Positions 1-6,657 of a stretch of DNA of 12,125 nucleotides are shown one piece after another. A program made the translations under genes and the position numbers. This stretch comes from Elusimicrobia bacterium RIFOXYB2_FULL_49_7 (lineage in GTDB: Bacteria > Fibrobacterota > OXYB2-FULL-49-7). Numbering within the stretch: position 1 is the stretch's first letter; each line of letters opens with the position of its first letter. The stretch is taken from the NCBI GenBank assembly GCA_001800515.1, contig MGVN01000029.1, positions 1 through 12,125 on the forward strand. The letters are read 5' to 3'. The notes under the pieces are model-generated. The model did not search any database, was not told where the DNA came from, and was given only the letters and a program-made list of their open reading frames with translations.

Positions 1-436
1 GGAGGTGACCCACGGATATCGGCGCGGCCTGGCGTTGAGCTCCTTGTTTGAAGTCTTGTGTGAGGACAAATTGATTCAGCCCACATTCATTATCGATCAT
101 CCGGCGGAAAGCACGCCGTTGTGTAAACTTCACCGTGATAATCCGGCGCTGGTTGAACGCTTTGAACCCTATATCAACGGCTGGGAAGTGGGCAATGCCT
201 ACAGCGAACTCAACGATCCCTTGCTGCAGAAGCAGTTGCTCCAGGAGCAGGTGGAACGGGGGCGCGGCGGTGAGGCGGAGACCCATCCCATGGATGAGGA
301 CTTTATCCGTGCCATGGAATACGGTATGCCGCCCACCGGAGGCGTGGGAATCGGAATCGACCGGATGATCATGCTTTTAACGGACACATCGAATATTCGG
401 GATGTGATTCTCTTTCCGCTCTTGAAACCGGAATGA
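1..436 (+). CDS. lysS: Lysyl-tRNA synthetase, class II, C-terminal part (5' truncated)
   Basis: Charges tRNA(Lys) with lysine in the cytoplasm. Only the last 144 or so residues are present; the reading frame is open to the left edge (first full codon at base 2), so the GTG at base 5 is an internal codon. The visible part is the end of the class II catalytic core: LIQPTFIIDHP, then a SELNDPLLQKQ stretch, then the motif 3 region GGVGIGIDRMIMLL, followed by the typical LysRS ending RDVILFPLLKP. The motif 3 Arg in GIDR contacts ATP in this family. Length and ending agree with a normal bacterial LysS C-terminus. The TGA stop overlaps the ATG of the next gene (ATGA), so translation is probably coupled to the lipoprotein-export permease. 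Identity is very secure; nothing can be said about the anticodon-binding domain, which lies outside the window. Confidence 0.96.
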   Translation, partial: EVTHGYRRGLALSSLFEVLCEDKLIQPTFIIDHPAESTPLCKLHRDNPALVERFEPYINGWEVGNAYSELNDPLLQKQLLQEQVERGRGGEAETHPMDEDFIRAMEYGMPPTGGVGIGIDRMIMLLTDTSNIRDVILFPLLKPE

Positions 437-1683
437 TGATGAAACCGCCTTTCGAGTTCTTTATTGCCCGGCGCTATCTCTGGGGGAAAAAGCGGACCAG
501 CTTCATCTCCACTATTCTCTTCATTTCCATCATCGGTGTTTTTTTGGGTACGATGGTCCTGATTGTGACGTTATCCATTATGAATGGGTTCGAGCAGGCT
601 GTCAAGACCCGAATCGTCGGGACCTTTGCCCATATCAAGCTTCAACGTTTTCATGGGGAAACCATCGCGCATCCGGATTCCCTAATGGACCTTGTCATGC
701 AGGACCCGGACGTGGTGGCTGCGGCGCCGCTTATTGAGGATAAGATAGGTCTTTCCTCAAAACAGGCGCGGGACGGCATTATCGTGCATGGGGTGGATCT
801 GGCGCGGGAGAACGGCGTGACCGACCTGGCCAAAAATATCAAGTTGGGACAACTCAATTTGGATTCCGTGCAATCCGTTAAGGAGCGCAAGAATCTCGGC
901 ATCGTTCTGGGTTCCTATGTGGCGGATAAACTGCGCGTCATCCCCGGAGATGAAGTGGTCATCATGAGTCTGCGCGGAGAGGAGGATGCCATGGCCGGCA
1001 TCATGCCGCGTATGAAGCGAATGACGGTCTCCGGTATTTACGAATCGGGCATGTATGAATACGATGCCAACCTCTCCTTTATCTCCATTGAAGCCGCGCA
1101 AAGCCTGTTTGAAATGAAGGGGGTGTCGCATATCGAAATCCGTGTTCGCAATGCGGCCCATGCGGATCTCGTGGCCGAAGCGCTTCAGAACCGAATCGGC
1201 TATCCCTACTATTGCGTGGATTGGATGAAACAGTACCGGACCCTGATTAAATGGATGAATTCCGAGAAATTCATCGCCTTCATCGTGATCAGCATGATCA
1301 TCCTGGTGGCCATCTTCAATATCATCAGTTCGCTGCTCATGGTCATCATGGAAAAGACCGGCGAAATCGGCATTCTTCTTTCCATGGGTGCGCGCAACCG
1401 GAGTATCCTCAAGATATTTGTGTTGAACGGTTTTCTGGTCGGCGTCATCGGGACCTTTCTCGGTACGCTCGTTGGATTGCTCATCTGTTTCGTTCAGATC
1501 AAATTTAATCTTGTCAAGTTACCGGGAGACGTTTATTTCATCGATACGCTGCCCATGATTGTGAAATGGGGTGATGTGCTGGCCGTGGTGGTGTGTGCTA
1601 ATTTTCTGTGCCTTCTCTTTTCATTGTATCCGGCTTTCAAGGCCGCAAGACTGAAACCGGTGGAGGCGCTGATTTATAAATAG
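433..1683 (+). CDS. Lipoprotein-releasing ABC transporter permease, LolC/LolE family
   Basis: Inner-membrane permease of the Lol system, which extracts mature lipoproteins from the inner membrane and hands them to a periplasmic carrier for delivery to the outer membrane. The 416-residue product has the family architecture. A conserved N-terminus (FEFFIARRYLWGKKRTSFIS) precedes TM1 (about residues 25-50). A large periplasmic domain follows (about 55-275), then three further membrane segments (about 280-305, 325-355, 380-400). The cytoplasmic coupling segment EKTGEIGILLSMGA (307-320) contacts the ATPase, and the ending YPAFKAARLKPVEALIYK is typical. Three ATGs are clustered at 433, 436 and 439; the first overlaps the lysS stop, and the exact choice is uncertain by two residues. 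lolD follows after 11 bases. Only one permease gene is present here, so it may act as a homodimer (LolF-like) or pair with a LolE encoded elsewhere. Hence no LolC/LolE symbol is given. Confidence 0.93.
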   Translation: MMMKPPFEFFIARRYLWGKKRTSFISTILFISIIGVFLGTMVLIVTLSIMNGFEQAVKTRIVGTFAHIKLQRFHGETIAHPDSLMDLVMQDPDVVAAAPLIEDKIGLSSKQARDGIIVHGVDLARENGVTDLAKNIKLGQLNLDSVQSVKERKNLGIVLGSYVADKLRVIPGDEVVIMSLRGEEDAMAGIMPRMKRMTVSGIYESGMYEYDANLSFISIEAAQSLFEMKGVSHIEIRVRNAAHADLVAEALQNRIGYPYYCVDWMKQYRTLIKWMNSEKFIAFIVISMIILVAIFNIISSLLMVIMEKTGEIGILLSMGARNRSILKIFVLNGFLVGVIGTFLGTLVGLLICFVQIKFNLVKLPGDVYFIDTLPMIVKWGDVLAVVVCANFLCLLFSLYPAFKAARLKPVEALIYK

Positions 1684-1694
1684 CGAGAACCGAA

Positions 1695-2387
1695 ATGGAA
1701 ATGAACCCGTTGCTCGACGTTATTGATTTGCACAAGGCCTATCAGGAGGGTGAAAAAAAACTCACCATTCTGTCCGGGTTGAATCTTTCCCTGCAAACGG
1801 GTGAGATTGTTTGTGTGATGGGGGAGTCCGGTTCCGGTAAGACCACGCTCCTGAACCTCCTCGGCTCGCTTGACAACCCCGACCAGGGAAAGATAATTTT
1901 TAACGGAAAAGACATTGCGTCGCTGAAAGGGAACACCCTGGCCGAGTTCCGGAACCGGCATATCGGCTTTTTGTTTCAGTTTCACTATCTGTTGGCCGAT
2001 TTTACGGCGCTTGAAAACGCCATTCTGCCCGGACTCATCGCCGGGTCGCCCCAGGAGGCGCTTGAAGCCCGTGCCCGCGAATTGTTTGAGCGGGTCGGCA
2101 TTGCCGAGCGGATGGCCCACCATCCTTCCGAACTGTCGGGTGGCGAGCAGCAGCGGGTGGCCATGGTGCGTGCGCTGATCAATGACCCTCTTCTGGTCTT
2201 GGCGGATGAGCCGACCGGTAATCTTGACGAAACAAACGGCGCCCGTCTGATGGATTTGTTGTTCGAACTCGGGCGGGATTTAAAGAAGACATTTTTAGTT
2301 GCGACCCACAGCACGCGGCTGGCTCGTCGGTGCGACCGGGTCTATTTTTTGGAACATGGAAAGGCGGGTATCAGAGATGAATTGTGA
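1695..2387 (+). CDS. lolD: Lipoprotein-releasing ABC transporter ATPase LolD
   Basis: ATP-hydrolysing subunit that powers lipoprotein release by the adjacent permease, on the cytoplasmic face of the inner membrane. The 230 residues contain every ABC ATPase motif: Walker A GESGSGKT (43-50), Q-loop Gln95 in FLFQFHYLLADFTALEN, signature LSGGEQQRVAMVRAL (147-161), Walker B LLVLADEPTGNLD (166-178) and the switch His205 in VATHS. The FQFHYLL.DFTALEN region and DEPTGNLD are characteristic of the LolD/MacB/FtsE group; pairing with a LolC/E permease favours LolD over MacB or FtsE. ATG at 1695 follows a poor ribosome-binding site, and an in-frame ATG two codons later is possible. The 3' end overlaps mcsA by 11 bases in another frame, suggesting translational coupling. 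Confidence 0.94.
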   Translation: MEMNPLLDVIDLHKAYQEGEKKLTILSGLNLSLQTGEIVCVMGESGSGKTTLLNLLGSLDNPDQGKIIFNGKDIASLKGNTLAEFRNRHIGFLFQFHYLLADFTALENAILPGLIAGSPQEALEARARELFERVGIAERMAHHPSELSGGEQQRVAMVRALINDPLLVLADEPTGNLDETNGARLMDLLFELGRDLKKTFLVATHSTRLARRCDRVYFLEHGKAGIRDEL

Positions 2388-2871
2388 ATCCTGCGGAAAA
2401 CATCCGGCCACGGTCCACTTCACCCAAATCATCAACAATAAAAAGACTCTGCAGAATCTCTGCAAGGCGTGCGCGGAAAAGCGAGGGTTTGCCGGCCACG
2501 TTTCCCCTGCGGCAAAAGGGTTCGGCGTGGAGAATCTGGTCAGTAAGATTGCGAACGAATATGAAGAGGAGAACAATGCCGTGGCGTGCGGAAGTTGCGG
2601 TCTTAAATATATTGAGTTCAAACAAAGCGGACGGCTCGGTTGCGGGGAGTGCTATTCCGCTTTTGAAGCGCGGCTGGACGATTTGCTCCGGAAAATCCAC
2701 GGGTCCAGCCACCACATCGGCAAGATACCGAAAGACCTGGAACCGGCCATCAGTGAGAACCGGCAGGTTGAGACGCTCCGTAAGGAGATGCGGCGTGCCA
2801 TTGAGAAAGAGGATTTTGAACGGGCTGCCTATCTGCGCGACCAAATCAAGCAGCGGGAGGTGAAGGAATGA
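2377..2871 (+). CDS. mcsA: McsA-like protein-arginine kinase activator (UVR domain, two zinc-finger-like CXXC pairs)
   Basis: In Firmicutes McsA binds and activates the protein-arginine kinase McsB and takes part in heat and heavy-metal stress responses. The 164-residue product begins MNCESCGKHPATVHFTQ and carries two sets of paired CXXC motifs: Cys3/6 with Cys29/32, and Cys71/74 with Cys89/92, as expected for McsA metal-binding modules. A C-terminal UVR (UvrB/UvrC) helical hairpin (about 128-163) contains RRAIEKEDFERAAYLRDQI. The frame is open upstream to 2299, but the ATG at 2377 places the first zinc-finger Cys at residue 3, as in family members, and avoids a long overlap with lolD. The stop overlaps the mcsB start (ATGA), the usual mcsA-mcsB coupling. 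CtsR and ClpC, the common neighbours in Firmicutes, are not present in this window. Confidence 0.92.
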   Translation: MNCESCGKHPATVHFTQIINNKKTLQNLCKACAEKRGFAGHVSPAAKGFGVENLVSKIANEYEEENNAVACGSCGLKYIEFKQSGRLGCGECYSAFEARLDDLLRKIHGSSHHIGKIPKDLEPAISENRQVETLRKEMRRAIEKEDFERAAYLRDQIKQREVKE

Positions 2872-3956
2872 TTGATTTTGAGAAACTGATTGTCCATCCT
2901 TCGGGTTGGCTTGATGGAACGGGTCCGGAAGCGAACATGATATTAAGCAGCCGCCTCCGGTTGGCGCGCAATATAAAAGGGCATGCTTTTGTGCACCATG
3001 CGAAGCCTGAAGCGGTTTCGGAAACCTATCAGCAGATCATGAATACGGCTGCGGAGTGCCCCTCTCTGAAGCGGGTTTTTACTGCAGACGTGGGTGAAAT
3101 GGCGCCTTTGGATCGTCGATTGCTGGTTGAACGCCATCTCATCAGTCCGGATTTTGAACGGGCGCAGTGGAAGCGCGGGGCGGTCATCACGGAGGATGAG
3201 AAAATCGCCATCATGATCAATGAAGAGGATCATTTGCGTCTCCAATCGATTGTTTCCGGTTTTCAGATGGAAGAGGGATGGGAGGCGCTGAATAAGGTGG
3301 ATAATGAATTGTCCGCGCGGCTCCATTTCGCCTTTTCGGAGAAATACGGTTATCTGACCGCCTGTCCTACCAATGTGGGAACCGGGATGCGCGTATCGGT
3401 CCTGATTCATCTCCCGGCACTGGTATTAACCAAGGCCATTGATGAGACCCTGAAAGGCATCACTCAGATTGGTCTGTCGGTGCGCGGTTTTTACGGCGAA
3501 GGGACCGAAGTGTTGGGGAACCTTTTCCAGATCAGCAACTATGCCACCCTCGGTAAGACCGAACATGAGGTGATTGAAACCATCCGCAAGGTCATGCTCC
3601 AGCTCATCGGCTTTGAGAGCCGTGCCTGTGAGACCTTGCTCAAGGAAGCCAAGACGCAGATCGAAGATAAAATCTGGCGTGCCTACGGGATTTTAAACAA
3701 TGCCCGTCTGCTGACGAGTAATGAGTTCATGAGTCTCTCGTCCGCCCTACGGCTTGGGATATCGATCGGAATCATCAATAACATCGATCTTAAGTCCCTG
3801 AACCAGCTGATGATACTGGTCCAGCCCGCGCATATTCAGAAATACCTGAAACATGAGATGGAATCGAGCGAGCGGGACTTTTTCCGTGCCAACGTGGTCC
3901 GGGAACATTTGATTAAAACACGCAAGAAAGCCTCCCCCAGGCGCAAAGATGATTAG
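2868..3956 (+). CDS. mcsB: Protein-arginine kinase McsB (ATP:guanido phosphotransferase family)
   Basis: Phosphorylates arginine side chains of proteins; in Bacillus, phosphoarginine marks substrates for ClpCP degradation. The 362-residue length is normal. Family motifs are intact: nucleotide-binding SSRLRLARNIKG (27-38), NEEDHLR (118-124), the catalytic-site CPTNVGTGMR with Cys166 (166-175), and LNNARLLTSNEFMSLSSALR (276-295). The C-terminal RDFFRA (336-341) fits the RDxxRA motif that forms the phosphoarginine-binding pocket of true McsB and is absent from creatine and arginine kinases, so this should be a protein kinase, not a metabolite kinase. A good ribosome-binding site (GGGAGGTG) lies a few bases upstream of ATG 2868, within the end of mcsA. 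Its 3' end overlaps the next gene by 8 bases. Substrate and partner proteases are not visible here. Confidence 0.95.
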   Translation: MIDFEKLIVHPSGWLDGTGPEANMILSSRLRLARNIKGHAFVHHAKPEAVSETYQQIMNTAAECPSLKRVFTADVGEMAPLDRRLLVERHLISPDFERAQWKRGAVITEDEKIAIMINEEDHLRLQSIVSGFQMEEGWEALNKVDNELSARLHFAFSEKYGYLTACPTNVGTGMRVSVLIHLPALVLTKAIDETLKGITQIGLSVRGFYGEGTEVLGNLFQISNYATLGKTEHEVIETIRKVMLQLIGFESRACETLLKEAKTQIEDKIWRAYGILNNARLLTSNEFMSLSSALRLGISIGIINNIDLKSLNQLMILVQPAHIQKYLKHEMESSERDFFRANVVREHLIKTRKKASPRRKDD

Positions 3957-4509
3957 GCGATTTTTGTTTCCGGTCTGTCTGCTCGGACTGGTTTCTTTCC
4001 TTGTTGCATTGGAACTACCGGGAGAATACCGGTCGCTTCCTTTTGGTGCCGATACCTTGCAGCTCCGGCGTCTCTTTCCGGAAACGGAAATGCATCGTTT
4101 CACGCTCTCGACAATCCCGTCGTTGTCCGATACGGAACGATCTGTGTACCGGCTGATTTTCAAAAAAGGGATGGTGGATTCCGCCTGGCTTTACTTTGTA
4201 GAGAGCCGTTTTGCCATGGCCGTGGAATTCTACTATCCGGGCGAGGAATATGCCCGGAAATCGCTGGCGCAGTTGACCAGCCGGTACGGTCAGTTCGTGG
4301 GATCCGGAACCACTTTTTTTAAACGGGACGGTGGACGTCGGGTGATGACCGGCTATCGGGCTGCGTCGAAAATCGCCACGGTTACCTGGATGGATGAAGC
4401 GTTGGCTGCTCCCCTGCGGACGGTGTTGCCGGAGGGTGATGGGCCCGCGTCCATTGACCGCGAGCTTCGCCGGCTCCAGGATCGTTTGGATTCGCTCGAT
4501 AAACCTTAA
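3949..4509 (+). CDS. Small exported protein of unknown function
   Basis: I do not recognise this 186-residue protein as a named family. The N-terminus MIRRFLFPVCLLGLVSFLVA has basic residues followed by a hydrophobic core, consistent with a signal peptide or membrane anchor. FPVC is not a good lipobox, so a lipoprotein is unlikely. The mature part begins LPGEYRSLPFGADTLQLRRLFPE; a 'PFG...(L/V)(K/R)..FP' opening is seen in several small periplasmic proteins of uncertain role. It continues as a mixed polar domain rich in aromatic beta-strand-like segments (LYFVESRFAMAVEFYYPG) and ends in a charged helix (about 168-184). It has no cysteine beyond the one in the signal region. The start overlaps the end of mcsB by 8 bases, so it is the last gene of the lysS-lol-mcs operon. 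A cell-envelope role fits the Lol genes but is only an inference. Confidence 0.8.
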   Translation: MIRRFLFPVCLLGLVSFLVALELPGEYRSLPFGADTLQLRRLFPETEMHRFTLSTIPSLSDTERSVYRLIFKKGMVDSAWLYFVESRFAMAVEFYYPGEEYARKSLAQLTSRYGQFVGSGTTFFKRDGGRRVMTGYRAASKIATVTWMDEALAAPLRTVLPEGDGPASIDRELRRLQDRLDSLDKP

Positions 4510-4512
4510 GCT

Positions 4513-4905
4513 TTACGAAACAAAGAGTTTTCTCACCTCCCGCCGCAACTGCTCAAAACGGAGCGGCTTGGGCAACAGGCACTCCGCCTTGATCCAGTGC
4601 TTTTCATTGTCCTTGAGTAGATTGAATTCAATCCCGGTCTCATTCGTGATTGGGGTAAGCATGATGACCGGGGTGGCGGGATTTTTTTTCTTAATATGGT
4701 AGGCCAGGGTAAACCCGGAATCCGCATATTCCAGCATCAGGTTGACAATGGCGCAGTCGGGCTGCATTTCCAGAAGTTGTTTTTCCGCCTCCCGGGCACT
4801 GTAGGAAACCAGGACTTCGCACCCCATTTCTTCAAGTCCTTGTTTTTCGGCGGCAATCAATTCTTCGTCCGTATCGACCAGCATGACTTTGGGTCTGACT
4901 TTCAT
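4513..4905 (-). CDS. Stand-alone receiver-domain protein, phosphoacceptor Asp replaced by Asn
   Basis: A 130-residue single-domain response-regulator fold with no output domain. Seen: the first strand and acidic pocket PKVMLVDTDEE (Asp11, Asp13), the third-strand stretch PDCAIVNLML, Thr84 in VIMLTP, and the conserved Lys113-Pro in LLPKPLRFEQL. The residue at the usual phosphorylation position is Asn55 (codon AAC), not Asp, so ordinary phosphotransfer there is not expected. The segment after it (LEYADSGFTLAYHIKKKNP) and IKAECLLPKPLRFEQL are unlike classical CheY and suggest a specialised subfamily. It starts 14 bases after the hydA stop and has a GGAAG-like ribosome-binding site upstream of ATG 4905, so it is the last gene of the hydrogenase operon. 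A role in regulating or assembling the hydrogenase is an inference from context; no cognate histidine kinase is present. Confidence 0.88.
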   Translation of the reverse strand: MKVRPKVMLVDTDEELIAAEKQGLEEMGCEVLVSYSAREAEKQLLEMQPDCAIVNLMLEYADSGFTLAYHIKKKNPATPVIMLTPITNETGIEFNLLKDNEKHWIKAECLLPKPLRFEQLRREVRKLFVS

Positions 4906-4919
4906 GGGGTCTTCCTTTC

Positions 4920-6641
4920 TCAGAAGGTGGTTTCGCGGTTGGTATAGGTGGTGTGCAGCAGTTCGTGGCTTTTTTTGCCGAGCGGTTTTCCGAGAAAGCC
5001 CCGGTAGAGTTCCTGCAGATGCTCGTTTTCGTGTGAGGTGCGCACCTTTTCCTTGCGATCGATCTTATAGAGCCCTTCCATCCGGTTTCGCACCTTTTCC
5101 ATATCCTGGCCGAAAGGTTGTCCGCCGCCCGCAATGCAGCCACCCGGGCAGGTCATGACTTCCACGAAATGAAGATCCGTGCGGCCGTTTTTGATCTCTT
5201 CCAGGAGCGTTCGTGCATTATTGAGGCCCGATACCACGGCCGCACCGAGTGTGGTGCCATTGATTTTGACTTTGGTCTCCTTGACCCCTTTGAGGTCGCG
5301 AACGCCTTTGACCACCATGCCCGGCAGATTGGCGCCGGTCTGAAGGAAAAAGGCGGTGCGAAGAGCCGCTTCCATGACCCCGCCCGTGGCGCCGAACAGT
5401 TTGCCGGCCGTACTTCGATCGGAAAAAGGGTTGTCTGCAGCAGAGGGGGTAAGGGTTTTCAGATCCAGTCCGTACAGTTTGATCATCTTGGCCAGTTCGC
5501 GGGTGGTGACCACAGCATCCACGTCTGCGATATTGCCGCGCCCCATTTCAAGCCGGTTGGCCTCGAATTTCTTGGCCGTACAGGGCATGATGCTGACGCT
5601 GTAGATTTTTGCCGGGTCAAGTCCCTCTTTGTCCGCCCAGTAGCTTTTGATGAGGGCGCCCAGCATTTGCTGCGGGCTCTTGCAGGTGGACAGATTGGGA
5701 ATGAATTCCGGATAAAACTGTTCCACGAACTTGATCCAGCCGGGCGAGCAGCTGGTGAACATGGGAAAGGGACCGCCTTTTTTCACTCTTTCCAAAAGTT
5801 CGTTCGCCTCTTCCATAATGGTAAGATCCGCACTGAAGGAGGTATCGAAGATCTTTCGGAACCCCATTAGACGCAGGGCCGTGACCATGGCGCCGACCAC
5901 GTCTTCTCCCTCTTTGAACCCGAATTCCTCACCCAGCGTGACCGAGACGCTCGGGGCGTGTTGTACCACCACGTACTTTTCCGGATCGTTCAATGCGTTC
6001 ATGACTTCGCGGAGGTTGTTATGGGTGACCAGCGCACCGGTGGGACAGACCATGATGCACTGGCCGCAGTTCACGCAGGTGGAGACGTTTAATCCGCTGT
6101 CAAAGGCTGTTCCCACACGCGTATGGCAGCCTCGATTGATGAAATCGATGCTGGAAACGCTTTGCACCTCCTCGCAGACCCGGACACAACGGCCGCAGAG
6201 AATGCATTTCTCCGGATCACGTACGATGGAGGGGTTGGAGAGGTCGATGGGATGGTGGTTTTTCTCTCCCTTAAAACGGCGTTCGCGCACGCCCATGAGA
6301 TTGGCCTGTTTCTTCAGTTCGCAGGTGGCGCTCTTACCGCAGTAGAGGCAGTCGTCCGGATGGTTGGATAAGAGCATTTCGATGATGGTTTTACGGGCCC
6401 GCAGCACGCGCAGGGAATGGGTTTTCACTTTCATTCCTTCCGTAATGGGGTGGGAGCAACTGGTGACCAGGTTGCGCATTCCTTCCACCTCCACCACGCA
6501 CATGCGGCAGGCACCGGTGGGCGAGAGGTTTTTCATGTAGCAGAGGGTGGGGACATCAATGTTGTTCCGCCGCAGGATTGTTAGCACGGTCTCACCGGGG
6601 TTTCCCATCATCAGCTTTCCGTTGACTTCTATGGCGATCAT
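4920..6641 (-). CDS. hydA: [FeFe] hydrogenase catalytic subunit of an NADH-dependent (HydABC/Hnd-type) enzyme
   Basis: Catalytic subunit that reduces protons to H2 (or the reverse) at the H-cluster, in the cytoplasm. ATG 6641 (573 residues) is chosen because AAAAGGAG lies 7 bases upstream; ATG 6647 would sit almost on that site. Domains in order: plant-type [2Fe-2S] ferredoxin (Cys34, 45, 48, 62), His-Cys3 [4Fe-4S] site (His94, Cys98, 101, 107), and two [4Fe-4S] clusters (Cys146/149/152/156 and 189/192/195/199). The H-cluster domain has L1 TSCSPGW (296-302), L2 MPCTAKKFE (Cys354) and L3 VMTCPGGCIAGGGQP (Cys498, 502). The C-terminal small-subunit-like region contains RTSHENEHLQELYRGFLGKP. L1 has Ser where the consensus TSCCPxW has its second Cys. 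It begins 16 bases after the hydB stop. Partners HydB and HydC supply NADH oxidation, which suggests electron bifurcation or confurcation with ferredoxin; that mode is inferred from the subunit set. Confidence 0.95.
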   Translation of the reverse strand: MIAIEVNGKLMMGNPGETVLTILRRNNIDVPTLCYMKNLSPTGACRMCVVEVEGMRNLVTSCSHPITEGMKVKTHSLRVLRARKTIIEMLLSNHPDDCLYCGKSATCELKKQANLMGVRERRFKGEKNHHPIDLSNPSIVRDPEKCILCGRCVRVCEEVQSVSSIDFINRGCHTRVGTAFDSGLNVSTCVNCGQCIMVCPTGALVTHNNLREVMNALNDPEKYVVVQHAPSVSVTLGEEFGFKEGEDVVGAMVTALRLMGFRKIFDTSFSADLTIMEEANELLERVKKGGPFPMFTSCSPGWIKFVEQFYPEFIPNLSTCKSPQQMLGALIKSYWADKEGLDPAKIYSVSIMPCTAKKFEANRLEMGRGNIADVDAVVTTRELAKMIKLYGLDLKTLTPSAADNPFSDRSTAGKLFGATGGVMEAALRTAFFLQTGANLPGMVVKGVRDLKGVKETKVKINGTTLGAAVVSGLNNARTLLEEIKNGRTDLHFVEVMTCPGGCIAGGGQPFGQDMEKVRNRMEGLYKIDRKEKVRTSHENEHLQELYRGFLGKPLGKKSHELLHTTYTNRETTF

Positions 6642-6657
6642 GTTCATGCTCCTTTTC

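Noticed and set aside
757..1161. 134-codon minus-strand frame inside the Lol permease gene
   Set aside because: Antisense to a well-supported gene, with no recognisable protein features.
2299..2376. Upstream extension of the mcsA frame, inside lolD
   Set aside because: ATG 2377 gives a normal McsA N-terminus with Cys at residues 3 and 6; the extra 26 residues do not resemble the family and overlap lolD.
3949..4008. Lipoprotein signal (FPVC) in the small exported protein
   Set aside because: The residues before Cys do not fit a lipobox and the Cys sits at the start of the hydrophobic core, so a normal signal peptide or anchor is more likely.
5118..5870. A 250-codon open frame on the plus strand opposite hydA
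   Set aside because: It lies wholly antisense to a secure hydrogenase gene and its translation shows no family motif; a by-product of GC-rich third positions in hydA.
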